Positions 7,129 to 15,756 of a DNA stretch of 19,654 nucleotides are shown one piece after another. A program made the position numbers and the translations under genes. The notes beneath the pieces were generated by a model that saw only the letters and a program-made list of their open reading frames with translations, had not been told where the DNA came from and did not search any database. This DNA is from CAZCAC01 sp964496575 (GTDB lineage: Bacteria > Planctomycetota > UBA1135 > GCA-002686595). The stretch is from positions 1 to 19,654 of the forward strand of contig CAZCAC010000145.1 of the NCBI GenBank assembly GCA_964496575.1, in the 5' to 3' direction. Positions within the stretch are counted from its first letter, which is position 1. Every line of letters starts with the position of its first letter.

Positions 7129-7161
7129 CCCGCGGGGCTCCGAGAGGAGACCCTCCGCGGG
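7129..7161 (+). terminator. GC-rich hairpin after the maturase gene
   Basis: CCCGCGG (7129-7135) pairs perfectly with CCGCGGG (7155-7161). Inside it, GG/CC and CTCC/GGAG (7138-7141 with 7146-7149) extend the stem around a GAGA loop of GNRA type, with small bulges on one side. It starts 13 nt after the maturase stop and ends 63 nt before the next gene. There is no T-run, so it may be a terminator of the Rho-dependent or processing type, an attenuator, or an mRNA-stabilising 3' end. Confidence 0.45.
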
Positions 7162-7224
7162 TGGAGCTCGGAGGCGATCGAGAGACTCGAGATTCAGCTC
7201 CGCGCACGATAGGCTCGAAGGGCC

Positions 7225-7929
7225 ATGTTCCTGGAAACCCTGCAGTTCTTCACCGGCATGTTCGTGGTCGTCTACGACGGCCAGCACGCGCTCAAGTTCA
7301 CCCTGGGTCGCGCCAAGGAGGTCGTCGGCCCGGGGATTCACTTCAAGTGGCCCATCGTGCAGAGGTTCAAGGTCGAGGACACCAAGGACACGACGCTCGA
7401 CCTGGAGTCTCAGGTGATCCAGCTCGCCGACCACCTCGTCTACGAGATTCAGGCCAAGCTCGTGTACCAGATCGTCGACCTGCGGAAGGCGCTGATCGAG
7501 GTCGACGACCTGGTCGAAGGGTTGCGGAACAGGTTGACCCTGGCCATCCAGCGCGTCGTGCGCCAGCAGGATCGCGAGTTGATCCAGGACACGCCCATCA
7601 TGGTCACCGCAGTTCGGGAGGAGCTGAAGCAGGTCGAGGAGCAATGGGGGATTCAGATCCACGAGTTCGGGTTCTCGGACATCTCCCCTACCCCCGCCAG
7701 CCTCGAGATCACCCAGCTGCAGCTGCTCTCCGAGGAGAAGCTGCTGCTCTACCGTGAGTTCCGTCGTGAGAACCTCAGCCAGGAGGCCGCCGTGTCACTC
7801 ATTTCCGGCGCCGTCGTGGCCGTCGGCGACGACGGGTCTGCCGCGGCCGAGCCGCCACCGGCCGAGCTGCAGTCGCCCGCTCCCGGAGCGTCCGGTGAGG
7901 GGAGAGGAGCGGGCGACGGCGACGAATGA
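7225..7929 (+). CDS. SPFH/band-7 domain protein (first of a tandem pair)
   Basis: The 234-residue protein belongs to the SPFH/band-7 (stomatin, prohibitin, HflK/HflC) superfamily, whose members form membrane-associated oligomers and often modulate proteases or channels. Seen: a short hydrophobic N-terminus (MFLETLQFFTGMFVVV) that may act as a membrane hairpin, then the band-7 core with GRAKEVVGPGIHFKWP (about 29-44), VYQIVDLRKALIEVDD and ITQLQLL, ending in a low-complexity Ala/Pro/Gly/Asp tail (about 205-234). It is shorter than stomatin or HflK (usually 250-420) because it lacks the long C-terminal coiled coil. The ATG at 7225 is preceded closely by GAAGGG. It shares many motifs with the next gene, so the pair arose by duplication or works as a hetero-oligomer like HflK-HflC. 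It lies 108 nt after the maturase, past a hairpin, so its link to that locus is uncertain. Confidence 0.85.
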   Translation: MFLETLQFFTGMFVVVYDGQHALKFTLGRAKEVVGPGIHFKWPIVQRFKVEDTKDTTLDLESQVIQLADHLVYEIQAKLVYQIVDLRKALIEVDDLVEGLRNRLTLAIQRVVRQQDRELIQDTPIMVTAVREELKQVEEQWGIQIHEFGFSDISPTPASLEITQLQLLSEEKLLLYREFRRENLSQEAAVSLISGAVVAVGDDGSAAAEPPPAELQSPAPGASGEGRGAGDGDE

Positions 7930-8714
7930 GCCAGGTGCTCGACAGCCTGCTGACCGTGCTGAGTGTGCTCTGGGAAGGGCTCCTGACAGTCGTGAAGGAG
8001 GATACGTTCCAGTTTCTCGTCCTGCTCCTCGTCTTCGTCAGGCTTCTGGGCACGACGGTCCCCAGCGGGAAGCGGGGCGTGCTCTATCGCTTCGGCAAGG
8101 TTCAGCGGCTTCTGGATCCGGGATTCCACTGGCTACTCCCCGCTATTCAGACCGTGCGCATGGTCGAGTCCCGCTCGCGCACGATCGACATCCCCGCGCA
8201 GCGGGTGACCACGGGGGAAGGCCTCGTCTATGTGCTCGATGCAAACCTGGTCTATCGAATCGTCGACCCGCGGGAGGCACTGGTCGAGGTCGATGACTAC
8301 GAAAAGGGCTGCGCGGTGGCGCTGGCACTCTCGGTGCAAGAGGTGATCCGCGGTACGAGAAGGCAGGATCTGGCCGGGCCGGAGGGACTCTCGTCGACGC
8401 TCGAGGAGCGGCTCGGGCCACGACTGCGCCGCTGGGGGATCGAGGTGGAGCGGGTGGGCTTCACCACCGTCACCCCCGATTCAACGACCCTGCGCATCAC
8501 CCAGCTCGGTCCCCGAGTGCGAGCCGCTCGTGAGGTCCGCAGCAGGTTCCGGCGCGCTGGCGTGTCCGAGGCCATTGCGCTATCGCTCCTGGGAGCACGA
8601 CAGCATCTGACCTCCAGATCGCGTCAGCGCTATCGGCCGCAATCCACCAGCGCCGGATCCCGCGCTGCGCAGAAAGGTCCGCACCCGGGTTCGGCGGGTC
8701 TGTCCTTTCAGTAG
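7926..8714 (+). CDS. SPFH/band-7 domain protein (second of a tandem pair)
   Basis: The 262-residue partner of the preceding gene starts within its stop (ATGA, 4-nt overlap), indicating translational coupling. It has an N-terminal amphipathic segment, one transmembrane helix at about residues 28-44 (FQFLVLLLVFVRLLG), and a band-7 core: VPSGKRGVLYRFGKV (45-59), DPGFHWLLP, VYRIVDPREALVEVDDYE and GIEVERVGFTTVTP. It ends in a basic Ser/Arg/Gln-rich tail without the usual long coiled coil. VYRIVDPREALVEVDD closely matches VYQIVDLRKALIEVDD of the first protein, supporting paralogy. An HflK/HflC-like heteromeric ring on the inner membrane is the simplest reading. No FtsH or NfeD-like protease gene is adjacent, so the usual partner is not encoded here. 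Confidence 0.85.
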   Translation: MSQVLDSLLTVLSVLWEGLLTVVKEDTFQFLVLLLVFVRLLGTTVPSGKRGVLYRFGKVQRLLDPGFHWLLPAIQTVRMVESRSRTIDIPAQRVTTGEGLVYVLDANLVYRIVDPREALVEVDDYEKGCAVALALSVQEVIRGTRRQDLAGPEGLSSTLEERLGPRLRRWGIEVERVGFTTVTPDSTTLRITQLGPRVRAAREVRSRFRRAGVSEAIALSLLGARQHLTSRSRQRYRPQSTSAGSRAAQKGPHPGSAGLSFQ

Positions 8715-8726
8715 AATCCCCGGGCC

Positions 8727-9611
8727 TTGAGCCCTTCCCTCCGTATCGAGCTCCTCGTCACCGACCTCGACAACACGCTCTACGACTGGATCTCGTACTT
8801 CGCGGCGGCGTTCTCGAGGATGGTCGGTGCGGCGTCGGTGATGCTCGAGGTTCCCGAGGAGCGGCTGCTCGACGAGCTGCGCGCGGTGCACCAGCAATCG
8901 GGGAATACCGAACAGCCTTTCGCTCTCGCCTACACTCCGACCGCGCGGGAACGCTGGCCGGGCGTGTCGCTCGCGGAGCGGGCGAAGGCACTGGCGCCGG
9001 CTTTCGAGGAGTTCAACCGGAGCCGTCGAGACTGCCTCGTCCTGTATCCGGGGGTGCGGGAGACCCTGCGGGAGGTTCGGCGGCGGGGCGTGCCGCTGGT
9101 CGGGCTCACCGACGCGATGTGGCCGAACGCACTGCACCGATTGCGCCTGCTCGAGCTCGAGGAGCTCTTCACGTACCTCTACGCGCCCGATCCAGGTAAC
9201 AGGGATTGGTCCGATCCGATGCGGCGCGGCGGGTATTCGGACAGTCCTGTGCAGCTGGCGAAGCTGCTCCCCGCCGAGCGCAAGCCCTCGCCGAGCGGCC
9301 TTCTCCGCATCTGCTCCGATCTCGGCATTCCGCGCGATCGGACCCTCTACATCGGCGACAGCCTGGTGCGCGACGTCGGCATGGCGCGCGACATCGGCGT
9401 ACACACCGCGTGGGCGGCGTTCGGACAGGTGAACGATCCCCGCAGCTGGGAGAAGGTCGCCCGCGTCACGCACTGGAGTGCCGAGGAGGTCGCGCGCGAT
9501 CGCGATGCGGAGGTGGTCCCGAGCACCATCGTCCCCGACGCGGTGCTGGAGGAGAGCCTCGCCGAGGTGCTGGGCGCATTCCACTTCGAGAAGAGAGGAG
9601 ACGAGCGATAG
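8727..9611 (+). CDS. HAD-superfamily hydrolase
   Basis: This 294-residue enzyme has all four haloacid-dehalogenase motifs: the nucleophile and acid D13-L-D15-N-T (motif I), T128-D129 (motif II), K186 in RKPSP (motif III) and G210-D211 with D216 in YIGDSLVRD (motif IV). It should be a cytoplasmic Mg2+-dependent phosphatase or nucleotidase, with a helical cap between motifs I and II. The substrate cannot be told from sequence. The start is a TTG at 8727, 12 nt after the band-7 gene stop; no good ribosome site is visible, but motif I begins only 12 residues in, so a later start is excluded. The last 50 or so residues extend beyond the standard fold. It is probably the third gene of the band-7 operon and converges on the efflux operon. 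Confidence 0.88.
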   Translation: MSPSLRIELLVTDLDNTLYDWISYFAAAFSRMVGAASVMLEVPEERLLDELRAVHQQSGNTEQPFALAYTPTARERWPGVSLAERAKALAPAFEEFNRSRRDCLVLYPGVRETLREVRRRGVPLVGLTDAMWPNALHRLRLLELEELFTYLYAPDPGNRDWSDPMRRGGYSDSPVQLAKLLPAERKPSPSGLLRICSDLGIPRDRTLYIGDSLVRDVGMARDIGVHTAWAAFGQVNDPRSWEKVARVTHWSAEEVARDRDAEVVPSTIVPDAVLEESLAEVLGAFHFEKRGDER

Positions 9612-9626
9612 GCAGACCGGCGATCC

Positions 9627-9644
9627 CGGGCGGCCTCGCGCCCG
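9627..9644. terminator. Possible bidirectional hairpin between convergent genes
   Basis: CGGGCG (9627-9632) and CGCCCG (9639-9644) form a 6-bp all-GC stem with a 6-nt loop in the 106-bp gap between the convergent HAD and RND genes. No T-run flanks it. The position fits a shared terminator, but the structure is short for such GC-rich DNA. Confidence 0.25.
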
Positions 9645-9717
9645 TATGCCGGGCTCCAGCGAACCTGGCCGGCGGAGAGCTCGTCGATGATGGGCGTTCC
9701 GATGTTCTCGGTGATCG

Positions 9718-12700
9718 TCAACTGCCGGTGCCCATCTGCTCCACTTGCAGCGGAGCCGGCTTCTTGCGGCTGAGCTTCTCGGCGGTGCCCTGCACCACGC
9801 GATAGAGCACCGGGATGAAGAGGACGCCCGCCCCTGTGGCGACCAGCATGCCGCCGAAGACCGCGGTCCCCAGCGCCTGCCGCGAGGCGGCGCCGGCGCC
9901 GGAGGCGATCACCAGCGGAATCACGCCCAGGATGAAGGAGAAGGCCGTCATCAGGATCGCGCGGAAGCGTAGGCGCGCCGCGTCCAGGGCGGCTTCGATG
10001 ATCGACATTCCCTCCTCGCGCCGCACCTTGGCGAACTCGACGATCAAGATGGCGCTCTTGCTGGCCAGGCCGATCAGGAGCACGATGCCGATCTGCGTGT
10101 AGACGTTGTTGTCGAACAATCGGATCCAGGTCGCCGCGGAGGCGCCGAGCAGCGCCAGTGGGACCGCGAGGAGCACGGCGAAGGGGATGCTCCAGCTCTC
10201 GTACTGCGCGGCGAGGAAGAGGAATACCATCAGGATCGCCAGCCCGAAGATGAAGCCGAGCTGGCCAGCGGACTTGAGCTGCTGATAGGTGGTCCCCGAC
10301 CACTCGTAGCCCATCGACGCGGGCAAGTGCTGCTCAGCGAGTCGTTCCATCGCCATGACCGCCTCACCCGAGCTCTTGCCCGGTATCGCCATTCCGGTCA
10401 GGGTGGCAGAGGGATAGAGGTTGTAGCGGAAGATCGTCTTGGGCCCGACCGTGCTCGACACCTTCACCAGCGTCGCGAGCGGGATCATGTTCCCGTCCCG
10501 GTCGCGCACCTCGAGCTGACCGATGTCCTCGGCACGACGACGAAACGGTGCGTCGGCCTGGACGTAGACCTTGTAGGTGCGTCCGAACTTGGTGAAGTCG
10601 TTGACGTACGCGGATCCGAGGTACGCTCGAAGAGTGCCGAAGATGTTCTCCAGCGGAATCCCGAGCTTTTTCGCCTTTACCCGGTCGACGTCGACGTAGA
10701 GCTGGGGCGTCTGGGCGCTGAAGTTGGAGTTCAACCGGGTCAGCACCGGATCTGCCGTTCCTGCGCCGATGATGTCCCAGGCGGCCTGCTCGAGCGCGAC
10801 GAGCCCCGCGTTTCCCCGATCCTGGAGCTTGAACTCGAAGCCACCGGCGCTGCCCAGACCCATGATCGGTGGTGGCGAGAAGCCGAAGCTGATCGCGTCG
10901 AGGATCCCGCTGAGCCGGCCATTGACCTTCCTCAGGATCCCGTCCACGAAGAGGTCGGGCGACGGTCGCTCCGCCCAGTCATCGGTCATGACCACCAAAC
11001 TCCCGGCGCTGGACGCCATCACCCCGTCCAGCATCGAGAACCCGTCGATACGGATGATGTCCCGGACTCCCGGTTGCTCGGCGACGATCGAGCCGATCTC
11101 GTCCATCACCTTTCCTGTGCGGTCGATGGTCGCTCCCTCGGGCAGCGTCGCGTTGACGAAGAAGTAGCCCTGATCCTCGAGCGGCAGGAAGCCGCCGGGA
11201 AGCGTGACGAAGCCGTAGTAGGTCGCGACCAGCAGACCAGCGAAGAGCGCCATCGCCACGGCCGCCCGCCGGACCAGACCCCCGACGATCTTCATGTATA
11301 CGTTGGTCGAGGCGTCGAAGACCTTGTTGAAGAGCGTGAAGAACCAGCCGCGCTTCGACGGCGTGGGCCGCAACAGGAGCCCGCAGAGGGCCGGGCTGAG
11401 GGTGAGCGCGTTGATCGAGGAGAAGACGGTCGCGGTGGCGATGGTCATCGCGAACTGCGAGTAGAGGCGCCCGGTGATCCCGCCGAGCATGGCGGTGGGA
11501 ATGAACACGGCGAGCAGGACCAGGGTAGTGGCGATCACCGGTCCGGTGATCTCAGCCATCGCCTTGGCCGTCGCCTCCTTGGCCGACAATCCCTCCTCAT
11601 CGATGATCCGCATCGTATTCTCGACGACGACGATGGCGTCGTCGACCACGATGCCGATCGCCAGCACCAGTCCGAACAGGGACAGGGTGTTGATCGACAT
11701 CCCGAGCGCCAGCATCACCGCCAGCGTCCCGATCAGCGAGACTGGAATCGTCGCCGCGGGGATCAGCGTGGTCCGGAAATCCTGGAGGAAGACGTAGACG
11801 GTGAGAACCACCAGGAGGACCGCGATCAGCAAGGTCTCGAGCACCTCGGCGATCGAGGCTTCCACGAACTTCGTCGTGTCGAAGCCGATCCGGTACTCGA
11901 GGCCGGGAGGGAACGACTCCGCCATCCGGTCCATTTCCGACCGGACCTCCGCCGCGACCTCGAGGGCGTTGGCACCGGGCAGCTGGTAGATCGCCATCGC
12001 GATCGAGGGGCTGTCGTTGTACTTGACCGCCCAGTTGTAGGCCGCCGCGCCGAGCTCGATCCGGGCGACGTCCTTCAACCGTAGCAGGCGGCTGTCTTCA
12101 CCGACTTTCAGGACCAGCTCCTCGAACTGCTCCACCTCGCTGAGCCGCCCCATCGTGTTGACGGTGTACTGGAACTGCTGATCGGGTGCGTTCGGTGGAG
12201 CACCGATCTGGCCCGCAGCGACCTGGATGTTCTGCTCCTGGATCGCCTGGACCACGTCAGTGGTAGTCAGGTTCCTCGCCTTGAGACGATCGGGGTCGAG
12301 CCAGACCCTCATCGAAAAGTCCTTGGCCCCCATCACCTGGACCTCGCCGACGCCGGGGATCCGGGCCAGGACGTCCTTGATCTGCGTCCCGATGTAGTTG
12401 CTCTGGTAGATCTCGTCGTACTGACCATCGGGCGAGATCGTGTTGACCATCATCACCATCGCAGTCGACTGCTTCTTGGTGGTGATGCCCATCCGCTTCA
12501 CCTCCTCGGGAAGCGCCGGCTCGGCGATGGCGACCCGGTTCTGCACCAGGACCGTGGCCATGTCGATGTCGGTCCCCACCTCGAAGGTCACGGTCAGCGA
12601 CATCTGGCCGTCCTGCGTGCACTGCGAGGACATGTAGAGCATGTCCTCCACGCCGTTGACCTGCTGCTCGATCGGGAACGCGACGGTCTCGGCGACGACG

Positions 12701-12867
12701 TCCGCGCTGGCGCCGGGGTAGGTGGCGGTGACCTGGACCGTCGGCGGCGTGATGTTCGGAGTCTGCTCGATCGGCAGAGCCGGGATCGAGATCAGCCCCA
12801 GGGTCATGATCACGATCGAGATGACCAGGGCGAAGATCGGTCGGTAGATGAAGAACTTGCTCAGCAT
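9718..12867 (-). CDS. RND multidrug efflux pump, AcrB/MexB-type (HAE1)
   Basis: At 1049 residues this has the AcrB length and architecture: an N-terminal helix (MLSKFFIYRPIFALVIS), two large periplasmic loops and two blocks of membrane helices. The proton-relay acidic pair is present in GIVVDDAIVVVEN (D409, D410) and the TM10 Lys in GLASKSAILIVEF. It should be the trimeric inner-membrane, proton-driven pump that exports hydrophobic drugs, detergents or metabolites through the adaptor and outer-membrane channel encoded just upstream on the same strand. The ATG at 12867 lies 35 nt after the adaptor stop, consistent with one operon. No key residue appears missing. The close relatives it suggests are the HAE1 group rather than metal (CzcA) pumps; the actual substrates are unknown. 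Confidence 0.97.
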   Translation of the reverse strand: MLSKFFIYRPIFALVISIVIMTLGLISIPALPIEQTPNITPPTVQVTATYPGASADVVAETVAFPIEQQVNGVEDMLYMSSQCTQDGQMSLTVTFEVGTDIDMATVLVQNRVAIAEPALPEEVKRMGITTKKQSTAMVMMVNTISPDGQYDEIYQSNYIGTQIKDVLARIPGVGEVQVMGAKDFSMRVWLDPDRLKARNLTTTDVVQAIQEQNIQVAAGQIGAPPNAPDQQFQYTVNTMGRLSEVEQFEELVLKVGEDSRLLRLKDVARIELGAAAYNWAVKYNDSPSIAMAIYQLPGANALEVAAEVRSEMDRMAESFPPGLEYRIGFDTTKFVEASIAEVLETLLIAVLLVVLTVYVFLQDFRTTLIPAATIPVSLIGTLAVMLALGMSINTLSLFGLVLAIGIVVDDAIVVVENTMRIIDEEGLSAKEATAKAMAEITGPVIATTLVLLAVFIPTAMLGGITGRLYSQFAMTIATATVFSSINALTLSPALCGLLLRPTPSKRGWFFTLFNKVFDASTNVYMKIVGGLVRRAAVAMALFAGLLVATYYGFVTLPGGFLPLEDQGYFFVNATLPEGATIDRTGKVMDEIGSIVAEQPGVRDIIRIDGFSMLDGVMASSAGSLVVMTDDWAERPSPDLFVDGILRKVNGRLSGILDAISFGFSPPPIMGLGSAGGFEFKLQDRGNAGLVALEQAAWDIIGAGTADPVLTRLNSNFSAQTPQLYVDVDRVKAKKLGIPLENIFGTLRAYLGSAYVNDFTKFGRTYKVYVQADAPFRRRAEDIGQLEVRDRDGNMIPLATLVKVSSTVGPKTIFRYNLYPSATLTGMAIPGKSSGEAVMAMERLAEQHLPASMGYEWSGTTYQQLKSAGQLGFIFGLAILMVFLFLAAQYESWSIPFAVLLAVPLALLGASAATWIRLFDNNVYTQIGIVLLIGLASKSAILIVEFAKVRREEGMSIIEAALDAARLRFRAILMTAFSFILGVIPLVIASGAGAASRQALGTAVFGGMLVATGAGVLFIPVLYRVVQGTAEKLSRKKPAPLQVEQMGTGS

Positions 12868-12902
12868 GGCGGCTCCCGGGAGTGCTCGTCTTCGCGGTGG
12901 AA

Positions 12903-14066
12903 TCAGTTCCCGGTGGGCGTCTGCCCGCTCTCGGTCTGCATCGTGGGCGTACAGGGTTTGCCGGGCCGAGCCCGCATCAATCCACTCACGATGTAGCGCT
13001 GGTCCGGCGCGAGCCCGGAGAGGACGACGCGAAGCTCCCCTTCCAGGTCGCCGAGCTCGATGTGCTGCACCTTCACCATGTTGGACTCATCCACGAGGAG
13101 GACGTACTTGCCACCCAGGTCGGTTCCGATCGCTCGCTCCTCGACCAGCACGGCGCCCTCGATCTCGTCACCGGGGACGCGGATGCGAGCGAAGAGCCCC
13201 GGGAAGAGGGTGCGGTCCGTGTTGGCGAACGTCCCCCGAACCGTGATCGTGCCCGTGTCGGTATCGACCCGGTTGTCGATGTAGTCGATGACGCCTTCGT
13301 GGGGGTAATCCGTTTCGTCACCGAGCCCGATGAACGCCGGCACGGGCTCCATGTCGAGCTTCTTCGTGGTCTCGTTCTGGCGCCGCTTCAGGTTCTTCAG
13401 CACCTTGTCCTCGCTCGCCTCGAAGTAGACGTGGATCGGGTCCATCTTGGCCACCGTGGCCAGCAGCGTGTTCTGCCCGGAGCCGACGAGGTTGCCGACG
13501 TCGACCAGGTTTCGGCTGACCTGGCCCTCGATCGGGGACTTGACCTCGCAGTAGCCGAGGTCCAGCTCCGCTTGTGCTAGATTGGCCTCCGCTTCCAGCT
13601 TCGCGGCGACGGCCATGTCGCGCTCGGCCAGCCGCAGCGAGACCTCCTGCTCACTGACCGCGTTGGTCTTCACCGCCTCCTGAACGCGCTCGAGATCCGC
13701 TTCGGCGCGCTTCAGGTTCGCCACGGCGGACGCCACGGCCGCCTCCCGCTGTTGCCTGGTCGCCAGGTAAGCGTCGTCCTCGATGGTGAAGAGGACCTTG
13801 TCGGCTTCGACCTCCGCGGCGGCCGTGTAGTGCATGCCCACCAGGTAGCCGGGGACGCGGGCGCGGATCTCGGCCGATTCCACGGCCTCGGTCCGGCCGG
13901 TGAAGTAGAGGTTCTGGATCACGGTCCGACTGATCGGCATCGCCACGGTGACCTGCGGCGCCGGGGGGGGCGGAGGCGGCTCGGTTCCACCGCAGGCGGC
14001 AAAGACCGAGGAGACGAGGGCGAGCCCCAGGAGGAGACGGCGAGAGAGAAGGCTGCGGTTCTGCAT
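12903..14066 (-). CDS. Periplasmic adaptor lipoprotein of the RND efflux system (HlyD/AcrA family)
   Basis: The 387-residue membrane-fusion protein bridges the RND pump and the outer-membrane channel. Seen: a lipoprotein signal with lipobox VFAAC (lipidated Cys25), then a Pro-rich linker, the barrel/lipoyl entry (FTGRTEAVESAEIRARVPGY), a coiled-coil hairpin (about residues 100-160, Ala/Glu/Arg-rich), the second lipoyl half (YCEVKSPIEGQVSRNLVDVG) and a C-terminal beta-barrel ending in a Thr/Gly-rich tail. The start is ambiguous: ATG 14066 gives a clean lipoprotein signal, while ATG 14120 overlaps the stop of the outer-membrane factor gene (ATGA) and would add 18 polar residues. Translational coupling favours 14120; signal-peptide form favours 14066. 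It is the middle gene of the operon. Confidence 0.92.
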   Translation of the reverse strand: MQNRSLLSRRLLLGLALVSSVFAACGGTEPPPPPPAPQVTVAMPISRTVIQNLYFTGRTEAVESAEIRARVPGYLVGMHYTAAAEVEADKVLFTIEDDAYLATRQQREAAVASAVANLKRAEADLERVQEAVKTNAVSEQEVSLRLAERDMAVAAKLEAEANLAQAELDLGYCEVKSPIEGQVSRNLVDVGNLVGSGQNTLLATVAKMDPIHVYFEASEDKVLKNLKRRQNETTKKLDMEPVPAFIGLGDETDYPHEGVIDYIDNRVDTDTGTITVRGTFANTDRTLFPGLFARIRVPGDEIEGAVLVEERAIGTDLGGKYVLLVDESNMVKVQHIELGDLEGELRVVLSGLAPDQRYIVSGLMRARPGKPCTPTMQTESGQTPTGN

Positions 14067-14116
14067 CGGCTGAGATCCGGAACGAGACGGAAAAGGAAAG
14101 GGTCGGTCCGTGTGGT

Positions 14117-15565
14117 TCATTCTTCGGTGGGGACCCAGCCCCCGCCGAGCGCCCGGTAGACACGAACGAGGTTCTGGGCGACACGCCCCTCGCTCTCGGC
14201 CAGGAGGTCCTGCTGCTGGAAGAGCGAGCGCTGCATGTCGAGTACGTTCTGGAAGTTGGTGATCTCGGTGCGGTACTGCACCTCGACCAGCTCGACGGAG
14301 CGGATGGACGCCTCGACCGCGCGCGCCAGTGCGTCGCGGCGAAGCTGCTCCTGCACGTAGGCGACGACGGCGTCCTCGACCTCCTCGACGGCGAGCAGCA
14401 CGGTCTGTTCGTAGCGGAGGAGCGCCTGCTCGGTGCGGGCGTCTTCCACTTCGATGTTGGCGCGAATCCGGCCCCCGGAGAAGATGTTCCAGGTGAACGC
14501 AGGGCCAAAGCTCCACGCACGGCTGTCCCAGTCCAGAAGATCGCCGGAGCTGTACGCTTCGAGGCGCAGATCGCCGAACAGCGTGAAGCGCGGATAGAGC
14601 TCGGCGGTGGCGACGCCGATCCGCGCGGTCTGGGCAGCGAGGTCCCGCTCGGCGCGACGGATGTCTGGGCGGCGGCGCAGGAGATCGGCGGGCATGCCGA
14701 GGGCGATGGTGGCGGGCGGCGAGGGAATGTTCTTCACCTCGAGCAGCTCCTCGCGCAGCGCACCCGGGTACTCCCCGACCAGGACGTCGAGGCGGTTGAG
14801 CGCCTGGGTCAGCCCGGTTTCCAGCGAGGGAATCGTCGACTCGGTGCTGGCGAGGTTGAGCTTCGCCTGGTGTACGTCGAGCTCGCCGGTGAGTCCCGCC
14901 TGGAAGCGATCCTCGGTCAACTGCACCGACCCCGCCTGGGCGGCGACGTTGCCCTTCGCGTACTCGAGGCGCGCCTGAAGCGTGCGCACCTCGAGATAGG
15001 TGAGCGCGATCTCCGCCTGGAGCAGCACCAGCACGTCGCGGTAGTTCTCGATCGAGGACTGGATACCCGCATCCGCCGACTCGACCGACCGGGAGATGCG
15101 CCCCCAGACGTCGATCTCCCAGAGGGCGTCCCCGCCGATGGTGTAGTAGTCGGTGGTGCGATCGACGCCGCCGGGAAGGACGGGATTGGTGCCCTCGCTG
15201 ACGCGGTTTCGCGAGATCGCTCCGTCGGCGTTCACCGTCGGCACCTTCTCCGAGGCGACGATCCCGCGCAGGGCACGCGCCTCGCGGATGCGCGAGGCGG
15301 CGATCTCCAGGTCGAGACTCCCCTGAGCGGCACGACGCATCAGCGATTCGAGCACCGGGTCCTCGAAGTTCGTCCACCACTGCTCGAGACCTTCCTCCCC
15401 GGCCTGGAAGCCGTCGGCGAGCTCCTGTTGCCAGGCGTCGGGAGTCTCCAGCTCGGGGGGGACGTAGTTGGGCCCTACGGCGCAGGCGGAGAGGAGGGCC
15501 GCGGGCAGGAGAAGCGGGAGAAGACGCACGGGGCGAGGTCGTACCGATCGATCGGTCTTGGCCAT
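14117..15565 (-). CDS. Outer-membrane efflux factor, NodT/OprM family lipoprotein
   Basis: This 482-residue protein is the TolC-like outer-membrane channel of the efflux set. It begins with a lipoprotein signal (lipobox LSAC, Cys28) followed directly by the family hallmark AVGPNYVPPE. Other visible family motifs are WWTNFEDPVLESL, SRNRVSEGTNP, LWEIDVWGRI, GMPADLLRRRPDIRRAERDLAAQTARIGVA, and FTWNIFSGGRIRANIE, the two coiled-coil and beta-barrel halves typical of the duplicated OEP fold. The ATG at 15565 is selected because it gives the signal peptide; the frame is open far upstream only as a GC-rich shadow of the PqiA gene. It is the first gene of the operon (outer-membrane factor, adaptor, pump), an order less common than pump genes first. 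No strong ribosome site is visible. Confidence 0.95.
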   Translation of the reverse strand: MAKTDRSVRPRPVRLLPLLLPAALLSACAVGPNYVPPELETPDAWQQELADGFQAGEEGLEQWWTNFEDPVLESLMRRAAQGSLDLEIAASRIREARALRGIVASEKVPTVNADGAISRNRVSEGTNPVLPGGVDRTTDYYTIGGDALWEIDVWGRISRSVESADAGIQSSIENYRDVLVLLQAEIALTYLEVRTLQARLEYAKGNVAAQAGSVQLTEDRFQAGLTGELDVHQAKLNLASTESTIPSLETGLTQALNRLDVLVGEYPGALREELLEVKNIPSPPATIALGMPADLLRRRPDIRRAERDLAAQTARIGVATAELYPRFTLFGDLRLEAYSSGDLLDWDSRAWSFGPAFTWNIFSGGRIRANIEVEDARTEQALLRYEQTVLLAVEEVEDAVVAYVQEQLRRDALARAVEASIRSVELVEVQYRTEITNFQNVLDMQRSLFQQQDLLAESEGRVAQNLVRVYRALGGGWVPTEE

Positions 15566-15712
15566 TTTCGAATCAGGGAGGGAAGGGAGGCCCGGGAGGC
15601 GGCTGGCGAGCGGGGCAGAATGGTATCGACTCCTTTGCCTTCGCGCGATGTGTAGAGCGACAGGTTCGGAATAGGGGCCGAGAACGCCCATTCCCGCCAT
15701 GCGCCGGGCTTC

Positions 15713-15742
15713 GCCGGGCTCTTCAGGGTCAGCGTGCCCGGC
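15713..15742 (-). terminator. GC-rich inverted repeat downstream of the PqiA gene
   Basis: GCCGGGC (15713-15719, with a second copy at 15703-15709) can pair with GCCCGGC (15736-15742) across a 16-nt loop, just past the PqiA stop codon. It lies in the 191-bp gap before the efflux operon. There is no T-run, so termination is only a possibility. Confidence 0.25.
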
Positions 15743-15756
15743 TCGAGACCGGTGGT

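Noticed and set aside
6610..7662. 350-residue minus-strand ORF over the maturase and the first SPFH gene
   Set aside because: It spans two well-supported plus-strand genes and has a Leu/Asp/Val-rich shadow composition.
10327..12084. 585-residue plus-strand ORF opposite the RND pump
   Set aside because: Composition (Arg, Asp, His, Gln-rich, repetitive) is that of an antisense shadow of a GC-rich coding frame; the RND protein is complete on the other strand.
14121..15380. Long upstream extension of the adaptor protein frame
   Set aside because: It runs in another frame through the well-supported outer-membrane factor and is Arg/Pro-rich noise; the lipoprotein signal marks the true start.
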